Shown here in pieces: positions 1 to 11,010 of a DNA stretch of 64,000 bases. The notes beneath the pieces were generated by a model, which saw only the letters and a program-made list of their open reading frames with translations, did no database searches and was not told the DNA's origin. Position numbers and translations under genes: made by a program. Each line of letters begins with the position of its first letter. Positions within the stretch are counted from its first letter, which is position 1. The stretch is from Hepsetus odoe (taxonomy: Eukaryota > Chordata > Actinopteri > Characiformes > Hepsetidae): positions 685,981 through 749,980 of the forward strand of contig CM029380.1 of assembly GCA_017165825.1 (NCBI GenBank). Direction: 5' to 3'.

Positions 1-28
<28 letters not shown>
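1..28. repeat. (TC)n microsatellite at window edge
   Basis: Fourteen uninterrupted TC dinucleotides open the window, so the array probably continues upstream. The next ~490 bases (29-520) are non-repetitive apart from short purine-rich GAGA runs near 130-175. I see no exon in them. Confidence 0.95.
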
Positions 29-33
<5 letters not shown>

Positions 34-526
34 TCACCATGGCTCAAAAGTATGTGTCTGCTGGCAGCCTGCCAGGCTGAACTAAGAGAAGTGTTTGTGT
101 GTTTGATGTGAAGAAGGGCAGGCAGGTAGAGAGAGAGATGAATAGAGAGATAGAGGGAGCAATGGAGAGATAGACAGTTGCTGAATGAGAGCTAATTACA
201 GTATTGTAGATAAAGATAGTGGGCAGCTAGAGAGAGGTTTTTCAGGAACTGGTACAAGCCTGCAGTTCAGAAGAGAAACCAGGAAAGAGAAACATTGTTT
301 AACGTGCACTCGGTTCAGAATTAACTGTGTGGGTCTGCATTCAGTTTGGAGCAGAATATTTTGGGTCTACTGTTGGTTCAGATTTAATTTTACGGATCTA
401 CAGTTTGGACTGAACTTTTGCTGCAGATTACACACTGAATCACGTCCAGTAGCCTGATTAGTGCAGTCTCTCTGATGAAGTGGTGAATTGGGCTTAACAG
501 TTGCAGTGAGCACTATTACACGTAAT

Positions 527-620
527 GGTGTGTGTGTGTGTTGGGGGGGGTCTGTGTGTGTGGGTGTGTGTGTGTGGGGGGGTCTGTGTGTGTGGGTGTG
601 TGTGTGTGGGTGTGTGTGTT
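527..620. repeat. GT-rich minisatellite with G-runs
   Basis: GT dinucleotides are interrupted by runs of six to eight G. A segment of about 32 bp (G-run, TCTGTGTGTGTGGG, GT-run) occurs twice between 541 and 605. The long reading frames across it are low-complexity artefacts. Confidence 0.85.
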
Positions 621-688
621 TGCGCACTTCTTGACATAGTTGTGTTGAATGTGGGTCAGTGTGTCTCCTTTCTCCTGTCAGAGTCGGG

Positions 689-689
<1 letters not shown>

Positions 690-732
<43 letters not shown>
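690..732. repeat. (GT)n microsatellite
   Basis: About 21 perfect GT units follow a short G-run. Confidence 0.95.
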
Positions 733-733
<1 letters not shown>

Positions 734-915
734 ATTATTAATTCACTCGGATCCTCACTCGGACTCTGTCGTTCTACATTTTTCATTCCCTCAGAGTGGA
801 CAGTCAATATTTCATACAGAGGAACCGAGAGGGAGGAAAAAACTCCACTCCTCTGTTTCTCAGCTCCAGTCTTTTTCTATTAGTGATTACAGCTTGACCT
901 TGAGTTTGTGTGATG

Positions 916-916
<1 letters not shown>

Positions 917-958
<42 letters not shown>
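917..958. repeat. (GT)n microsatellite
   Basis: About 20 perfect GT units. It is the third GT tract within 450 bp; the sequence between the tracts is unique. Confidence 0.95.
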
Positions 959-960
<2 letters not shown>

Positions 961-1046
961 AGTGGAGATACATTCTTATAAATCCTGATGAGGTACTATG
1001 GTGTGGGAATCAGCACAGAGGTGACGTCATATTTGGCCCCCAGTAT

Positions 1047-1254
1047 AAAAAGTGAAAGTGACTATTAGTCATTGTGAAGACAGTGAAACACAACCAGACG
1101 TCCTCTGTATTTAACACAGCAGGGGGCAGACTAATCCAGCACCTAGGTAGCAGTGATGGGGACAGTACTTTGATGAAAGGAACCTCAGAGTAACCTACTG
1201 GTTTGGGATTTGAACCCATGGGGCCCAGTCCCTAAAGACTAGGACATCACTGTC
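1047..1254 (-). mobile_element. SINE-A copy 1 (tRNA-type head, GTGAAAGTGAC tail)
   Basis: This is one of about ten copies in the window of one short interspersed element, here named SINE-A. Reverse-oriented landmarks in order are AAGTGAAAGTGACTATTAGT (tail), TGTATTTAACACA, GCAGGGGGCAGAC, GCAGTGATGGGGACAGTAC, a B-box-like TTTGAACCC and CCTAAAGACTAGG at the head. Length is near full. The tRNA-derived origin is inferred from the B-box-like sequence and the CTAGTGGTTAGGG-type head of the better copies. It lies directly before SINE-B copy 1. Confidence 0.8.
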
Positions 1255-1270
1255 TCAAGCATTGCTGCAG

Positions 1271-1472
1271 GTGCGGGTGGCGGTGGTCTAGTGGTAGGGT
1301 ACTTGCCTCTGGATCAAGAGGTCCCCGGGTTGAATCCACCTCTAGCACTACCACCACTGGGTCCCTGAACAAGACCCTTAACCAGGGGTTGCTCCAGGGG
1401 GACTGTCCCTGTAATTAGGACCTGTAAGTCGCTCTGGATAAGAGCGTCTGCTAAATGCCATAAATGTAAATG
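1271..1472 (+). mobile_element. SINE-B copy 1, near full length
   Basis: This is the best + strand copy of a second SINE family. The head GGTGGTCTAGTGGTAGGG resembles a tRNA A box and GGGTTGAATCC a B box. The body contains CACTACCACCACTGGGTCCC. The tail TCGCTCTGGATAAGAGCGTC followed by TGCTAAATGCCATAAATG is the 3' tail shared by many fish SINEs and their partner LINEs (the salmonid HpaI/RSg-1 type). Six copies were recognised in the window. Confidence 0.85.
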
Positions 1473-1504
1473 ACACAGTATTTGGGCTACGATCAATACT
1501 ATTC

Positions 1505-2880
1505 AAATATTCTGGCCATCATATGATACTATCATGACCACAACATGTCCAAACCAATGCAGTCTTGCTCCTCTACCTTTGCCATCCTTTCAAAGCATCT
1601 AAACTCAGAGCAGACATTGTATCCGTGGAGCTCTTTCTCAACATGAACCCATACTGCTGTTCACTGATCATCACCTCTTTTCTTAACCTGCTTCCTCGAC
1701 TCTTTCCCAGAACTTCATGCTGTGTCTGATCAACTTTATCCCTCTATAGTTACTACAGCTCTGTTCATCACCCTTATTCTTGAAGATCGGAGCCAGTACA
1801 CGTCTCCTCCAATCCTCAGGCTCCTCTCACTTTCCAAGATTGTGTTGAACAGTCTGGTCAGAAACTCCACTGCCATCTCTCCTAAACACCTACATGTTTA
1901 GACCAGTATGTCATCTGATCCAACAGCCTTTCCATTCTTCCTCTTCATCGCTGCCCTTACTTCCATCTTGCTTATTTGCTGCACTTCCTGTTTCACTGTC
2001 CTCACATCATCCAATCTTCTTTCTCTCTCGTTCTCTTCATTCCTCAGCCCCTCAGAGTACTCTTTCCATCTACTTTCTTCATCTCTCTTACTATACCACT
2101 TCTTCTTTGCTTCCCTCTGCTTCTGTATACACTCCTGAACTACTGAACCACCAGGTTTCCTTATCCTCCTTCTGCTGTCCACCAAGTACCTTTTTAGCTG
2201 TTTCCCTCACCACGTCTGCAGTAGTTGCTCAGCAATCTGGTAACTCCTCACTACCTCCCAGTGCCTTGACTCTGCCCTCGCTTTCCTTGTCTTCTTGACC
2301 TACTAGGTCATCCTACAGACCACCATCCTATGTTGTTTAGCTATGTTCTCCCCAAAATCTGCAACCATCTGATCTTCTGCACTTTTGTCCTTGAAACTAA
2401 CCCTTCACCAAACATGTCCATTAAAACCTGCACCAATCACCACTCTCTCTCCCCTGGGTACACTCTCTATCACTTCATCTAACTCACTCCACAATTCTTC
2501 TTTCTCCTCCATCTCACAACCAACTTGTGGAGCATAAGCACTAACAACATTCATCATCACACCTTCAACTTCCATCTTCGAACTCATCACCCTCCCTGAC
2601 ACCCTCTTCACCTCCAAAACACTCTCCACACACTCTTCCTTCAGGATAACACCTACTCCATTCCTCCTTCCATCCACACCACGGTAGACCAGTTTAAACC
2701 CTCCTCCAGTACAGCTGGTCTCACTACCCTTCCATCTAGTCTCTCACTCACAGAAGATCAACCTTCCTTCTCTCCATCATATCAGCTCATTCCTCACCGA
2801 TCTGGTATGGAATTCAGTTTTGTTGTCTTACACCGGATTTACACTGGATGCCCTTCCTGACATAACCCTGGCATAATCAG
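1505..2880 (-). mobile_element. RTE-clade LINE remnant (endonuclease and RT fragments)
   Basis: Read on the minus strand, this is a broken non-LTR retrotransposon. Bases 2677-2405 give an apurinic-endonuclease segment with SAYAPQVGCEMEEKEELW and VVIGAGFNGHVW. Bases 2185-1898 give the linker and start of the reverse transcriptase with GKAVGSDD. Bases 1780-1700 give NYRGIKLIRHSMK, an RT core motif. Around 1568-1533 the frame reads RLHWFGHV, which in this clade lies near the C-terminus, so the RT catalytic (YADD) portion was deleted between about 1600 and 1570. Frameshifts separate the pieces. The motif set is typical of fish RTE/BovB-like elements. It is dead and was inserted antisense to the LRP4 exon. 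Confidence 0.85.
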
Positions 2881-2962
2881 GGAGAGAGAGAATTTGAGTA
2901 AATCGGGTTGGTTTTGACGTGATCCAGTTTGAGTTGTTTCTGAACTGAATGTGCATTTAAAA

Positions 2963-2992
2963 TCTGATTCCTCTCGTTCCCTCTGTCTTCAG
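2963..2992 (+). other. splice acceptor of the LDLa exon
   Basis: A possible branch point CTGAT (A at 2967) is followed by the pyrimidine-rich tract TTCCTCTCGTTCCCTCTGTC and the invariant AG at 2991-2992. Spacing from the putative branch A to the exon is 26 nt, within the usual range. Confidence 0.85.
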
Positions 2993-3109
2993 TGCTGCCC
3001 ACCTGCTCTCCTTTGGACTTCCACTGTGACAACGGGAAGTGTATCCGCCGCTCGTGGGTGTGTGATGGAGACAACGACTGTGAGGACGACTCCGATGAGC
3101 AGGACTGCC
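2993..3109 (+). CDS. lrp4: LRP4 internal exon encoding one LDL-receptor class A repeat
   Basis: The exon is 117 nt and phase 1 at both ends, the usual arrangement for single LDLa exons. If the preceding exon supplies a G, it reads V-L-P-T-C-S-P-L-D-F-H-C and continues through KCIRRSWVCDGDNDCEDD to SDEQDC. Counting that first residue as 1, the six LDLa cysteines are at 5, 12, 17, 24, 30 and 39. The calcium-cage residues W22, D25, D29, D35 and E36 are all present, so the module should fold. The sequence agrees almost residue for residue with what I recall of the second LDLa repeat near the N-terminus of vertebrate LRP4. LRP4 is a single-pass membrane receptor that binds agrin and activates MuSK at the neuromuscular junction, and it also modulates Wnt signalling through sclerostin/Dkk-type ligands; known agrin contacts lie in later modules. 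Another LDLR-family member is possible but less likely. No flanking LRP4 exon was recognised in the window. Confidence 0.9.
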
Positions 3110-3115
3110 GTAAGT
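3110..3115 (+). other. splice donor GTAAGT
   Basis: GTAAGT follows TGC-C at the exon end and matches the consensus donor. Its position leaves the first base (C) of the next codon on this exon, consistent with proline following the last cysteine in LRP4. Confidence 0.9.
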
Positions 3116-3187
3116 TCTCCCTTGAATCTCAAATCAAAATTCTTCAGGTTGGCAAAAAAATTCTGTTTTGGTTAGTCGTCTTTGTAA

Positions 3188-3345
3188 AAGTGAAAGTGAC
3201 TAAGTTATTGTGAAACACATCCCAACACTCAGTGATCCACTACAAAATGCTTGGGGCTGCCATATCCAGTGCCCGGAGAACAGTGATGGGGACGGTACAA
3301 GGTCAGCCTTGATCTCACTTCGAACCCACAACCTTTGGTGGCCTT
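3188..3345 (-). mobile_element. SINE-A copy 2 (left arm of inverted pair)
   Basis: Reverse-oriented landmarks are AAAGTGAAAGTGACTAAG, ATTGTGAAACACA, ACAGTGATGGGGACGGTAC, TTCGAACCCACAACCTT and GGTGGCC. The middle is partly deleted. The element is joined head-to-head to the next copy. Confidence 0.75.
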
Positions 3346-3488
3346 ATGTTGCCCTGAGTTTCCCTTGACCAAGGTAATGTCCCCATCACTGCTCCCTGGG
3401 TGCTGGACGGTGTGTGTTGGTTACAAGCAGAGGTCACATTTGGTTGTGCTGTGTTCGCGATGAAAGTCCCTTTCACTTTCACTTCTGG
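3346..3488 (+). mobile_element. SINE-A copy 3 (right arm of inverted pair)
   Basis: Forward landmarks are TTGCCCTGAG, GTCCCCATCACTGCTCCC, GGTGTGTGTTGGTTA, AGAGGTCACATTTGGTTGTG and the tail CCCTTTCACTTTCACTT. The tRNA-type head is absent. Together with the preceding copy it forms a fold-back unit about 300 bp long, only ~80 bp downstream of the LRP4 exon donor. Confidence 0.75.
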
Positions 3489-4475
3489 TAAACCCTATGC
3501 CATCACTGCTCCAGTGAACCAGTGGTTCTCTTAATAACGTGATGTCATGAAGAGACGCGTGTTACATATTAAAGAGCCCATCGTCCCAGCCTGAATCAAT
3601 GGGCTCTGGAATCAGGGGTTGGCGATACAGTTACAATATAATACCAACTATTAAAGACTTTTCTCATCATATCTAGTTCTGTCCTATTAGAACTAAAAAA
3701 AAGCAGAGTCTCACTTTAAACACCTTTAGAATTTTGGGATTCTGTGTTTTGCCCAAGGGCACAAGTGTTGTTCACCCCACTGCCCAGGTTGTACCTGCCT
3801 CTCATGGGGATCGAACCGCCGACTCTCTGGTTACACATCCTCTTCTCTAAACAGGCCATGGCTGCCTCTTTTCCTGTTGCCCTACCGTTATCTTTTAGCT
3901 AGGTTAGCTTTTTAGCTCCAGCACTAAAGCTGAAGCGTGGCTCTGTTTGTACTGGGGGTAAAATAGATTTTAGCTCTCACTTTAAGCAGCTGGACACAAC
4001 ATGTGGATGCTCAGTTCGAGGTGTTTGTGTATGAGGGTTTTAGCAGCCCTGCAGCTAACATGTGGTGGCATCCAACATGGGGGTCAAGAGGCCAAGGTCA
4101 CCGTGGAAGTGGCACCTGACTTGGGGGAATTTGGGAACATTCGCGAGGTGGCCTTTGACCCTGGGGCTTACATGCTTCCTTTGTGCCTCGGGCAGCACGA
4201 GGCAAGGCTGTGTGAGTTTTCTGTCAAAACAAACCTCCTTCTTTTGGGTAGCGATCAAAAATGTTCTATTAGACCTGAAACCATTATTTCCTCCAGTGTT
4301 AGTACAGATTCTTGAGTAAAAGTGTGCGCTGTTAAAAAGTAGAAGTATTGAATGATCTACTTTACTCAGTACAAATATAAAAAGTACAGGAATGTACTGA
4401 GAGTGTAAAGTGAGATGTGTCTCCTCTGAAGGACGTTTGTAGCGTCTGTTTGTGCTGAAAGTGAACTGAATCTGA
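3489..4475. other. intron-like DNA, no feature recognised
   Basis: Mostly unique sequence. Bases 3745-3860 (GCCCAAGGGCACAAGTG, GGGGATCGAACCGCCGACTC) have the look of a degraded tRNA-type SINE. The open frame at 4001-4315 has no recognisable domain. Confidence 0.4.
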
Positions 4476-4670
4476 TGGGGTGGAGGTCTAGTGGTGGTAC
4501 TTGTCTATGGATCTGTGGCTCAAGAGGTTCCAGGTTCAAACCCACCTCCAGCACTACCACCACTGGGTCCCTGAGACCCTTAACCCTGAGTTTCTCCAGG
4601 AGGGACTGTCCCTGTAATCAGGACATGGTCGTCTCTCTGGATAAGAGCGTCTGATAAATGTAAATGAATC
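4476..4670 (+). mobile_element. SINE-B copy 2
   Basis: Head GGTGGAGGTCTAGTGGTGGT, B box GGTTCAAACCC, body CACTACCACCACTGGGTCCC, tail CTCTGGATAAGAGCGTCTGA then TAAATGTAAATG. It is nearly complete, with a short deletion near the tail. Confidence 0.85.
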
Positions 4671-5950
4671 TCACTCCATATTAATAGAATTAAAGACTAT
4701 TAAAGCCTCGAACTTCAACTCCAATAAAAACAATCTACTGAAAATAATCCACATGAACTTCACCGCTTCACTTTCATCACCGTCTCTACTAGTTCTCCAT
4801 CACGGACACACACTCAACACACCCTGAACTCCACCGTCCACTCTCCCTGTCCTCTCTCTCACTCCATCACCTTCCTTCACGTCTCTTCTGTGTTTGTGTC
4901 CGTTTAGTCTGAGACGGTCTGGATGTTGGGAAGGTGATGGAGGATAAAGTAAAGTAAATTATAGAAAGCCCGAGGTATTTAAATATTCAGGCGAAGTGTT
5001 TTACTGTGTCTGAGGTAAAGAGGAAAATGAGAGATGAAAGGATCTGTTCCCAGTCCACGTCCTGCCAGACCAAACTATAATTTGGAAACATCTGAACCTC
5101 TTTATTCCATTTCCTATCTAACACAGAGGATTAGTAGGTGGCTTTGGAAACAGAGTGTCCTCCAGTGTGTCCACAGTCCTCTCAGACATTCAGGCCAGAT
5201 TCCATGTTGTGGAAAGTGGAGTTGGGCTCCTAATCAGAGCCATTAGGTTGGAACTGCTCATGTGGTGAGTTTATAATGCTGAAACAATATCGTATTATTT
5301 CGAGCGTAGACGTTTTTGGCAGGAGAAATGTGAGACGTTCCGGTGTCCCCACTCAGGCTCCAGCGGCCTGCGGTCTCCTCTTTACCCCTGAGCCTCATTT
5401 GGCTTCGTTTTTCCCTTTCTTTTCCCTTTTCTTTCGTCCCTCCTCTTCTCCTGCCTGACACTCTGTAGGAAGTGAGCGTCTCTAAATTGGCCTCAGTGGT
5501 TCCAGCTCGATGGCTGTCAGCTCACGGTCTCCCCCGAGTCAGAGGACGGCTTTTGTTTTTTGGCTTTTTAACCCTTAGACGCCACAGTCCTCACCAGCGA
5601 TAACAAAAAAGCCTGCTGGACTTATTTGGGACTCATGAATGGAGGGGCTGTGAGGAATGGGCCGCAGAGGAGATGTTTCATAATGATCTGAACTTCTTGG
5701 AAAGTTATTTTACATTTACTGAAAGGACCCAAACTGTCCATAAAGAACACAAATCAACTGTAAATGTAATTCCTCAAGTAAGTAATTATACAAATTAAAT
5801 GCAGTTATTGGATGCAGCTTTTATAAACAGATGTTACCCAAAAGCAGTCGTGAAGAGCTGCTGAGAGAAACCTCACATGGAGGAATGGAGAACCTCTTTC
5901 TCTGCAGACATGTAGAACTCAAATGGAAAATCTCTCAAAGTACACAAGGA
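4671..5950. other. unique intron-like DNA
   Basis: No repeat family, RNA gene or exon was recognised. The segment around 5330-5640 is GC-richer and free of recognised repeats, but I see no domain in any frame. Confidence 0.4.
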
Positions 5951-6180
5951 TGAACCACTGGAAGAAGCCGGGACACAAAAGGAGAACCTTGTTAAAGCTC
6001 AAGGAAGAACCACTGAGAGGAAGCAAGACTTGAAAGAACCTTCCTAAGAACAAGAGGAAGAACTACTGAGAGGAACCAAGCCTCGAACAAAGAACTTTCC
6101 TGAGAACATGAGAAAGAACCACTGAGAGAATTTGAAAGAACCTTCCTAAGAACATGAGGAAGCACCACTGAGGGGAACCC
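5950..6180. repeat. degenerate ~53-bp tandem repeat (GAACCACTGAGAGGAA)
   Basis: GAACCACTGAGAGGAA-type units recur at about 6007, 6060, 6116 and 6162, each followed by TTGAAAGAACCTTCCTAAGA or a variant. Spacing is 46-56 bp. Units have drifted, so the array is old. Confidence 0.75.
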
Positions 6181-6382
6181 AGCTTCCTCTACATTCAGTC
6201 AGAAGGTGACAGGATCAGGAGTTTTGATTAGCTGTGTTCTACAGTTTGGATGATAAATAAAAATCCAGGCCTTTGGAGTGAAAACATGGTGAACGAAATC
6301 TTCAAGATGCTTTTCAGAATTTTCAGTCATTTTTCATCTTGGGCTTTTCAAATGGAAAAAAAGACTACAGTGATAACAGTGC

Positions 6383-6426
<44 letters not shown>

Positions 6427-7090
6427 AAGCTCGCTCTGGCTCAGAGAACATGAAAAGAATGCAGAGAGCGCCTTTTTATTCCAAAGAAAAAAAACTGACA
6501 AAACGAGGCTAACAAAAAAAAAAACCTCCCACACAAACAAAAAGGAGGACAAATGAAAAAAAGGCAACAAGCTGGTTTCAGTTTTGTGAGCCTGTTCACT
6601 TCTTCAGGATCAAGATGTGAGGACGAGAGGAACAGCAGCCGAACAACAGCGTTTTCCTCCCAGACACTTTTCACCTAAAGCGTTTACACGGGTCTCCGCG
6701 GGGCCGCTGGGGCTGCTGCTGCTCCCTCCCTGTGATTGCGTTCAGGGGACGGAAACTCAGCACCTCCAGAAGGTTGGATTTATGCAGCTCGATCAGCCCG
6801 GAGTCGTTCAGACCGCACACTGTTCAACACCAAAATCTGTCCAAACATTTCATCTTGGACATGTTGGAGTAGCAGGTGAGAGATCAGACCCACAGATCTT
6901 TCAAAGATTTGCACTAATGCTTTTTATTTCAGCTGCTAAACATTCTCCTTGGTATTTAATATGAACCCTGGACAAAAGCACTTCCATACAGTTTTATTGT
7001 GTACTTTTACGGTTACAGTACCGTACATTTTTACAGTAAATTTACACTTTCCTTGGTTAGTCAAACTACACTACACTGGGGCTGATCCAC

Positions 7091-7091
<1 letters not shown>
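6181..7091. other. intron-like DNA with one (GT)n tract
   Basis: A perfect (GT)n of about 18 units lies at 6387-6422. Adenine-rich runs follow at 6485-6560. The rest, including 6600-6960, is unique with no recognised domain. Confidence 0.5.
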
Positions 7092-7689
<598 letters not shown>

Positions 7690-7744
7690 TGAGACAATGA
7701 GCGCTTGCAACTAAGGACTGATAGAACATCTGCAGGAGCTTCTG

Positions 7745-8470
7745 GAGAAAGGTCTTAGTGATGATCAAGACCTATAATAACTGCAAACATCTCCTGGGTT
7801 TTGGAGATGTTTAGCAGCAGTTGGTTTGATTGACTGCCCACAAAGTCATTTATCAGACCCTTGTACTTCTCCTGTCCACTCCTGATACACCCCACAATAA
7901 CCGTCTCATCAGAGAACTTCTGCATGTGGCACGCCCCTGAGTTTTCACTGAAGTCCAATGTGTACAGAGTGAAGAGGAAAGAATCAGCTCCCACCTTCTC
8001 TCAGCAGGCAAACTACAGATGGTCGAGTAAGTGATTCACCTGTGCTCTGAGGGGATGAAAAAATATTCACTTCAGGACCTTCATGGTATGGGAAGTTAAG
8101 ACCACCGGTCTATAGTCATTGAGTTCACTAGAGCTCACTTTCTTGAGCATTGGGATGAGACATGAAGCTTTCCACAGGGTGGAGACCCTCCCCTGTCGCA
8201 GGCTCAGGTTGAAGCTGAAGGGGTTCCACCAGGTCAACAGCACAGGCCGTTAGGAGTCTTGGATACACTTTATCTGGACCAGCTGACTTCCTGTTTGGCA
8301 GCCTCCTCAGCTTTCTTCTCACCTGGTCGGTAGTGATGGTGTGAGAGACAGGAGGTGGGGTAGTGGGGGGGGGGGGTATTGGCACCATCTGATGTGCTAT
8401 GCTGAAAGGTGGGGATGGTAGAGAGTAGTGAGGGTATGTTTACATTTGGTCTGATCCTCTGCACTGTGAC
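7745..8470 (-). mobile_element. Rex1/CR1-type LINE remnant (reverse transcriptase)
   Basis: Read on the minus strand: VRRKLRRLPNRKSAGPDK around 8330-8260, then LNDYRPVVLTSHTMKVLK around 8140-8085, then FLFTLYTLDFSEN and KFSDETVIVG around 7980-7890, then LLLNISKTQEM. These are successive reverse-transcriptase motifs of the CR1/Rex1/L2-like group common in fish. The catalytic F-A-D-D has become F-S-D-E, the frame is broken and an internal segment is missing, so the copy is dead. Confidence 0.85.
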
Positions 8471-8519
8471 TGATCCTCTACACTAGAATCAGTCCTCTAT
8501 GCTGGGTCTAATCCTAAAC

Positions 8520-8808
8520 CGTTTAACTGTTCCTCCAAATTAGGGCTGATCCTAAACACTGGGACTGATCCTAAACACTGGAACCGATCCTAAACACTGG
8601 GACTTATCCTAAACACTGGGACTTATCATAAACACTGGAACCGATCCTAAACACTGGGACTTATCCTAAACACTGGAACCGATCCCAAACACTGGGACTG
8701 ATCCTAAACACTGGAACCGATCCTAAAGACTGGGACTGATCCTAAAGACTGGTACTGTTCCTAAACACTGGAACTGATCCCAAACACTGGGACTGATCTT
8801 AAAGACTG
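8520..8808. repeat. 19-bp minisatellite, left part
   Basis: Period about 19 bp, typical unit GATCCTAAACACTGGGACT. Here most units read AAACACTGG. The array is the left piece of a locus split by SINE-B copy 3. Confidence 0.95.
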
Positions 8809-9010
8809 GGACATTTACATTCACAGCATTTAGCAGACGCTCTTATCCAGAGTGACTTCCACGTCTTACTTACAGGGACAGTCCCCCCTGGAGCAACTCA
8901 GGGTCTCAGGGACCCAGTGGTGGTAGTGCTAGAGATGGGATTTGAACCTGGGACCTCTTGAGCCACAGGTCCATAGACAAGTACCACCTCTAGACCACCA
9001 CCACCCACGG
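8809..9010 (-). mobile_element. SINE-B copy 3 inserted in the minisatellite
   Basis: Reverse-oriented complete copy: tail ACATTTACATTCACAGCATT then TAGCAGACGCTCTTATCC, body GGACCCAGTGGTGGTAGTGC, B box GATTTGAACC, head CTAGACCACCACCACCC. Minisatellite units flank both sides, so the SINE landed inside an existing array. Confidence 0.9.
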
Positions 9011-9497
9011 CCACCCACGGATCCTAAACACTGGAACTGATCCCAAACACCGGGACTGATATTAAACTCTGGGACTGACCTTAAACACTGGGACTGATCC
9101 TAAAGATTGGGACTGTTCCTGAAGACTGGGACTGTTCCTAAAGACTGGGACTGATCCTAAAGACTGCGACCGATCCTAAAGACTGGGACCGATCCTAAAG
9201 ACTGGGACCGATCCCAAAGACTGCGACTGATCCTAAAGACTGGGACCGATCCTAAAGACTGGGACAGATCCTAAAGACTGGGACTGATCCTAAAGACTGG
9301 GACCGATCCTAAAGACTGCGACTGATCCTAAAGACTGGGACCGATCCTAAAGACTGGGACTGATCCTAAAGACTGGGACCGATCCTAAAGACTGGGACTG
9401 ATCCTAAAGACTGCGACTGATCCTAAAGACTGGGACCGATCCTAAAGACTGGGACCGATCCTAAAGACTGGGACCGATCCTAAAGACTGGGACTAAG
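9011..9497. repeat. 19-bp minisatellite, right part (homogenised)
   Basis: About 25 units of GATCCTAAAGACTGGGACC. Most carry AAAGACTGGGAC, in contrast to AAACACTGG on the left. Low divergence among units suggests recent local expansion. Confidence 0.95.
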
Positions 9498-11010
9498 GGA
9501 AAAACTGGGCAGGTCTAATTTCTGAGCTATCGCTTTAAGGACAGGAATATCAGAATGAAGGCCACAGCGTGCAGCCACATTCTCTCCTTTCTCTCTTTTG
9601 CTGGGATTCGAATGCTCTCTCCTTCTCTCTGTGGTCTGCTCGAGCCCGGCAGGGAGTGGATTAGGTTCTGTATTGCCAGTTTCTTCAGAAGCCGAAAACA
9701 CACAGATGCCCCGCAGGCAGCGAGAATCAGCAGCCAAACCGTTTCATCTCCAAAACCTCAGAGTAAAGCCTCGCAAACGGAGCTGAACCTTCTTAAACAT
9801 GTTTTCACACGGAAGGTGAAGCTCTGGCTGAATTAGCTCACTGCAAAAAACAAAAAGGAAAAGGCACCACAGTGCGTGAATTCAGCCAAAACCTGCTCTA
9901 CATATCTGATTTTAAACCTTTATAGTGTTTTAAAAGACCTGAATGATGGGAAATCACATTTTTTCAAAAATCTGTTCAGCTCTGTCCATTCAGCACATAC
10001 ATTAAGACCAAGCAGATAAATCACGCCGTTTTAAATCCACTGCTTTTGTGATGTCACAAAGAACAGCATACCCACAACAGTTAAGCCCCTCCCATCCACT
10101 CTGACAGAATGGAAGACAGCTAATCAGAGCCGAGCTCATTTACATATATATTTTTAAAGACAATGTAAAAAAGGAATTTTTTGCTCATAATTTTAATGAT
10201 GTAATTCTGTGTTTAGATGTCCCTCGTAATTCCAAGGAGCTTTATGATTAAATATGATGGTGATGATGATGATTATTATAATTATTATCACTTTATATGA
10301 CAATGATTTGCTTTTGTAACATGTTCTTCTTAAACATCATCTTTAGAAAAAGCAAAATGATCTTCTGTGGGGATTTAATGAAATAAAACATGATTCAAAT
10401 CTCCTGAAACTGATAAAATAATCCAATTAAATCCCTTAATGAGAAGATTTAAATATAATAACTAGACATGATTTCTTCAGCCAAGATATCTTTCTATGGT
10501 TCTTTCAAACGTTACATAAATATCAACATTTCTTCAGTTATTCAGCTTTCACATATAAATTTCTCAAAGCAGCCATGATCTTCAACTCTGCTCCAGAGAG
10601 AGCGACCAAAAGAAACTTTCTGAACCTTCCGGAGATCTTAGAGCCGCCGTTATTTTACAAAACACCACGGAACCGGAGCTCATCTAAATAAACGCTCCAT
10701 CCAACGTGTCCTCTCCGTGTCCAATTCAAAACTGTTTACAGAGGACTTCGTGGACCAAAGTTCTGCACAGGAGATTAAAAATTAATTAAGAAAACAGAAG
10801 AAATAAAAAGAACAGGCTGCTGCATGCAATAATAATGAGGTTCCACCATTAAAGGGCCCGAATCCTGCATTACTTTTAAAAATAAACCCACATATGATGT
10901 TTATCTAAACACTCCTAATTATTTTCCAAAGTCGTTTCCCAGCCTCTCTTTATCCCGTACAATTCAAACAGCTGTTTTTGTTATTGGCCCTTTAAAACGG
11001 GGATAAATTA
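9498..11010. other. unique intron-like DNA
   Basis: No transposon was recognised. Bases 9540-9835 are open on both strands but show no domain. Bases 10255-10295 hold short GATGAT/ATT runs. A single stray unit like the 29-bp minisatellite (TTAAGCCCCTCCCATCCACT) sits at about 10080. Confidence 0.4.

Noticed and set aside
1278..1310. tRNA gene suggested by GGTCTAGTGGTAGGG and GGTTGAATCC
   Set aside because: The A and B boxes belong to SINE-B; no cloverleaf and the element continues into the SINE body.
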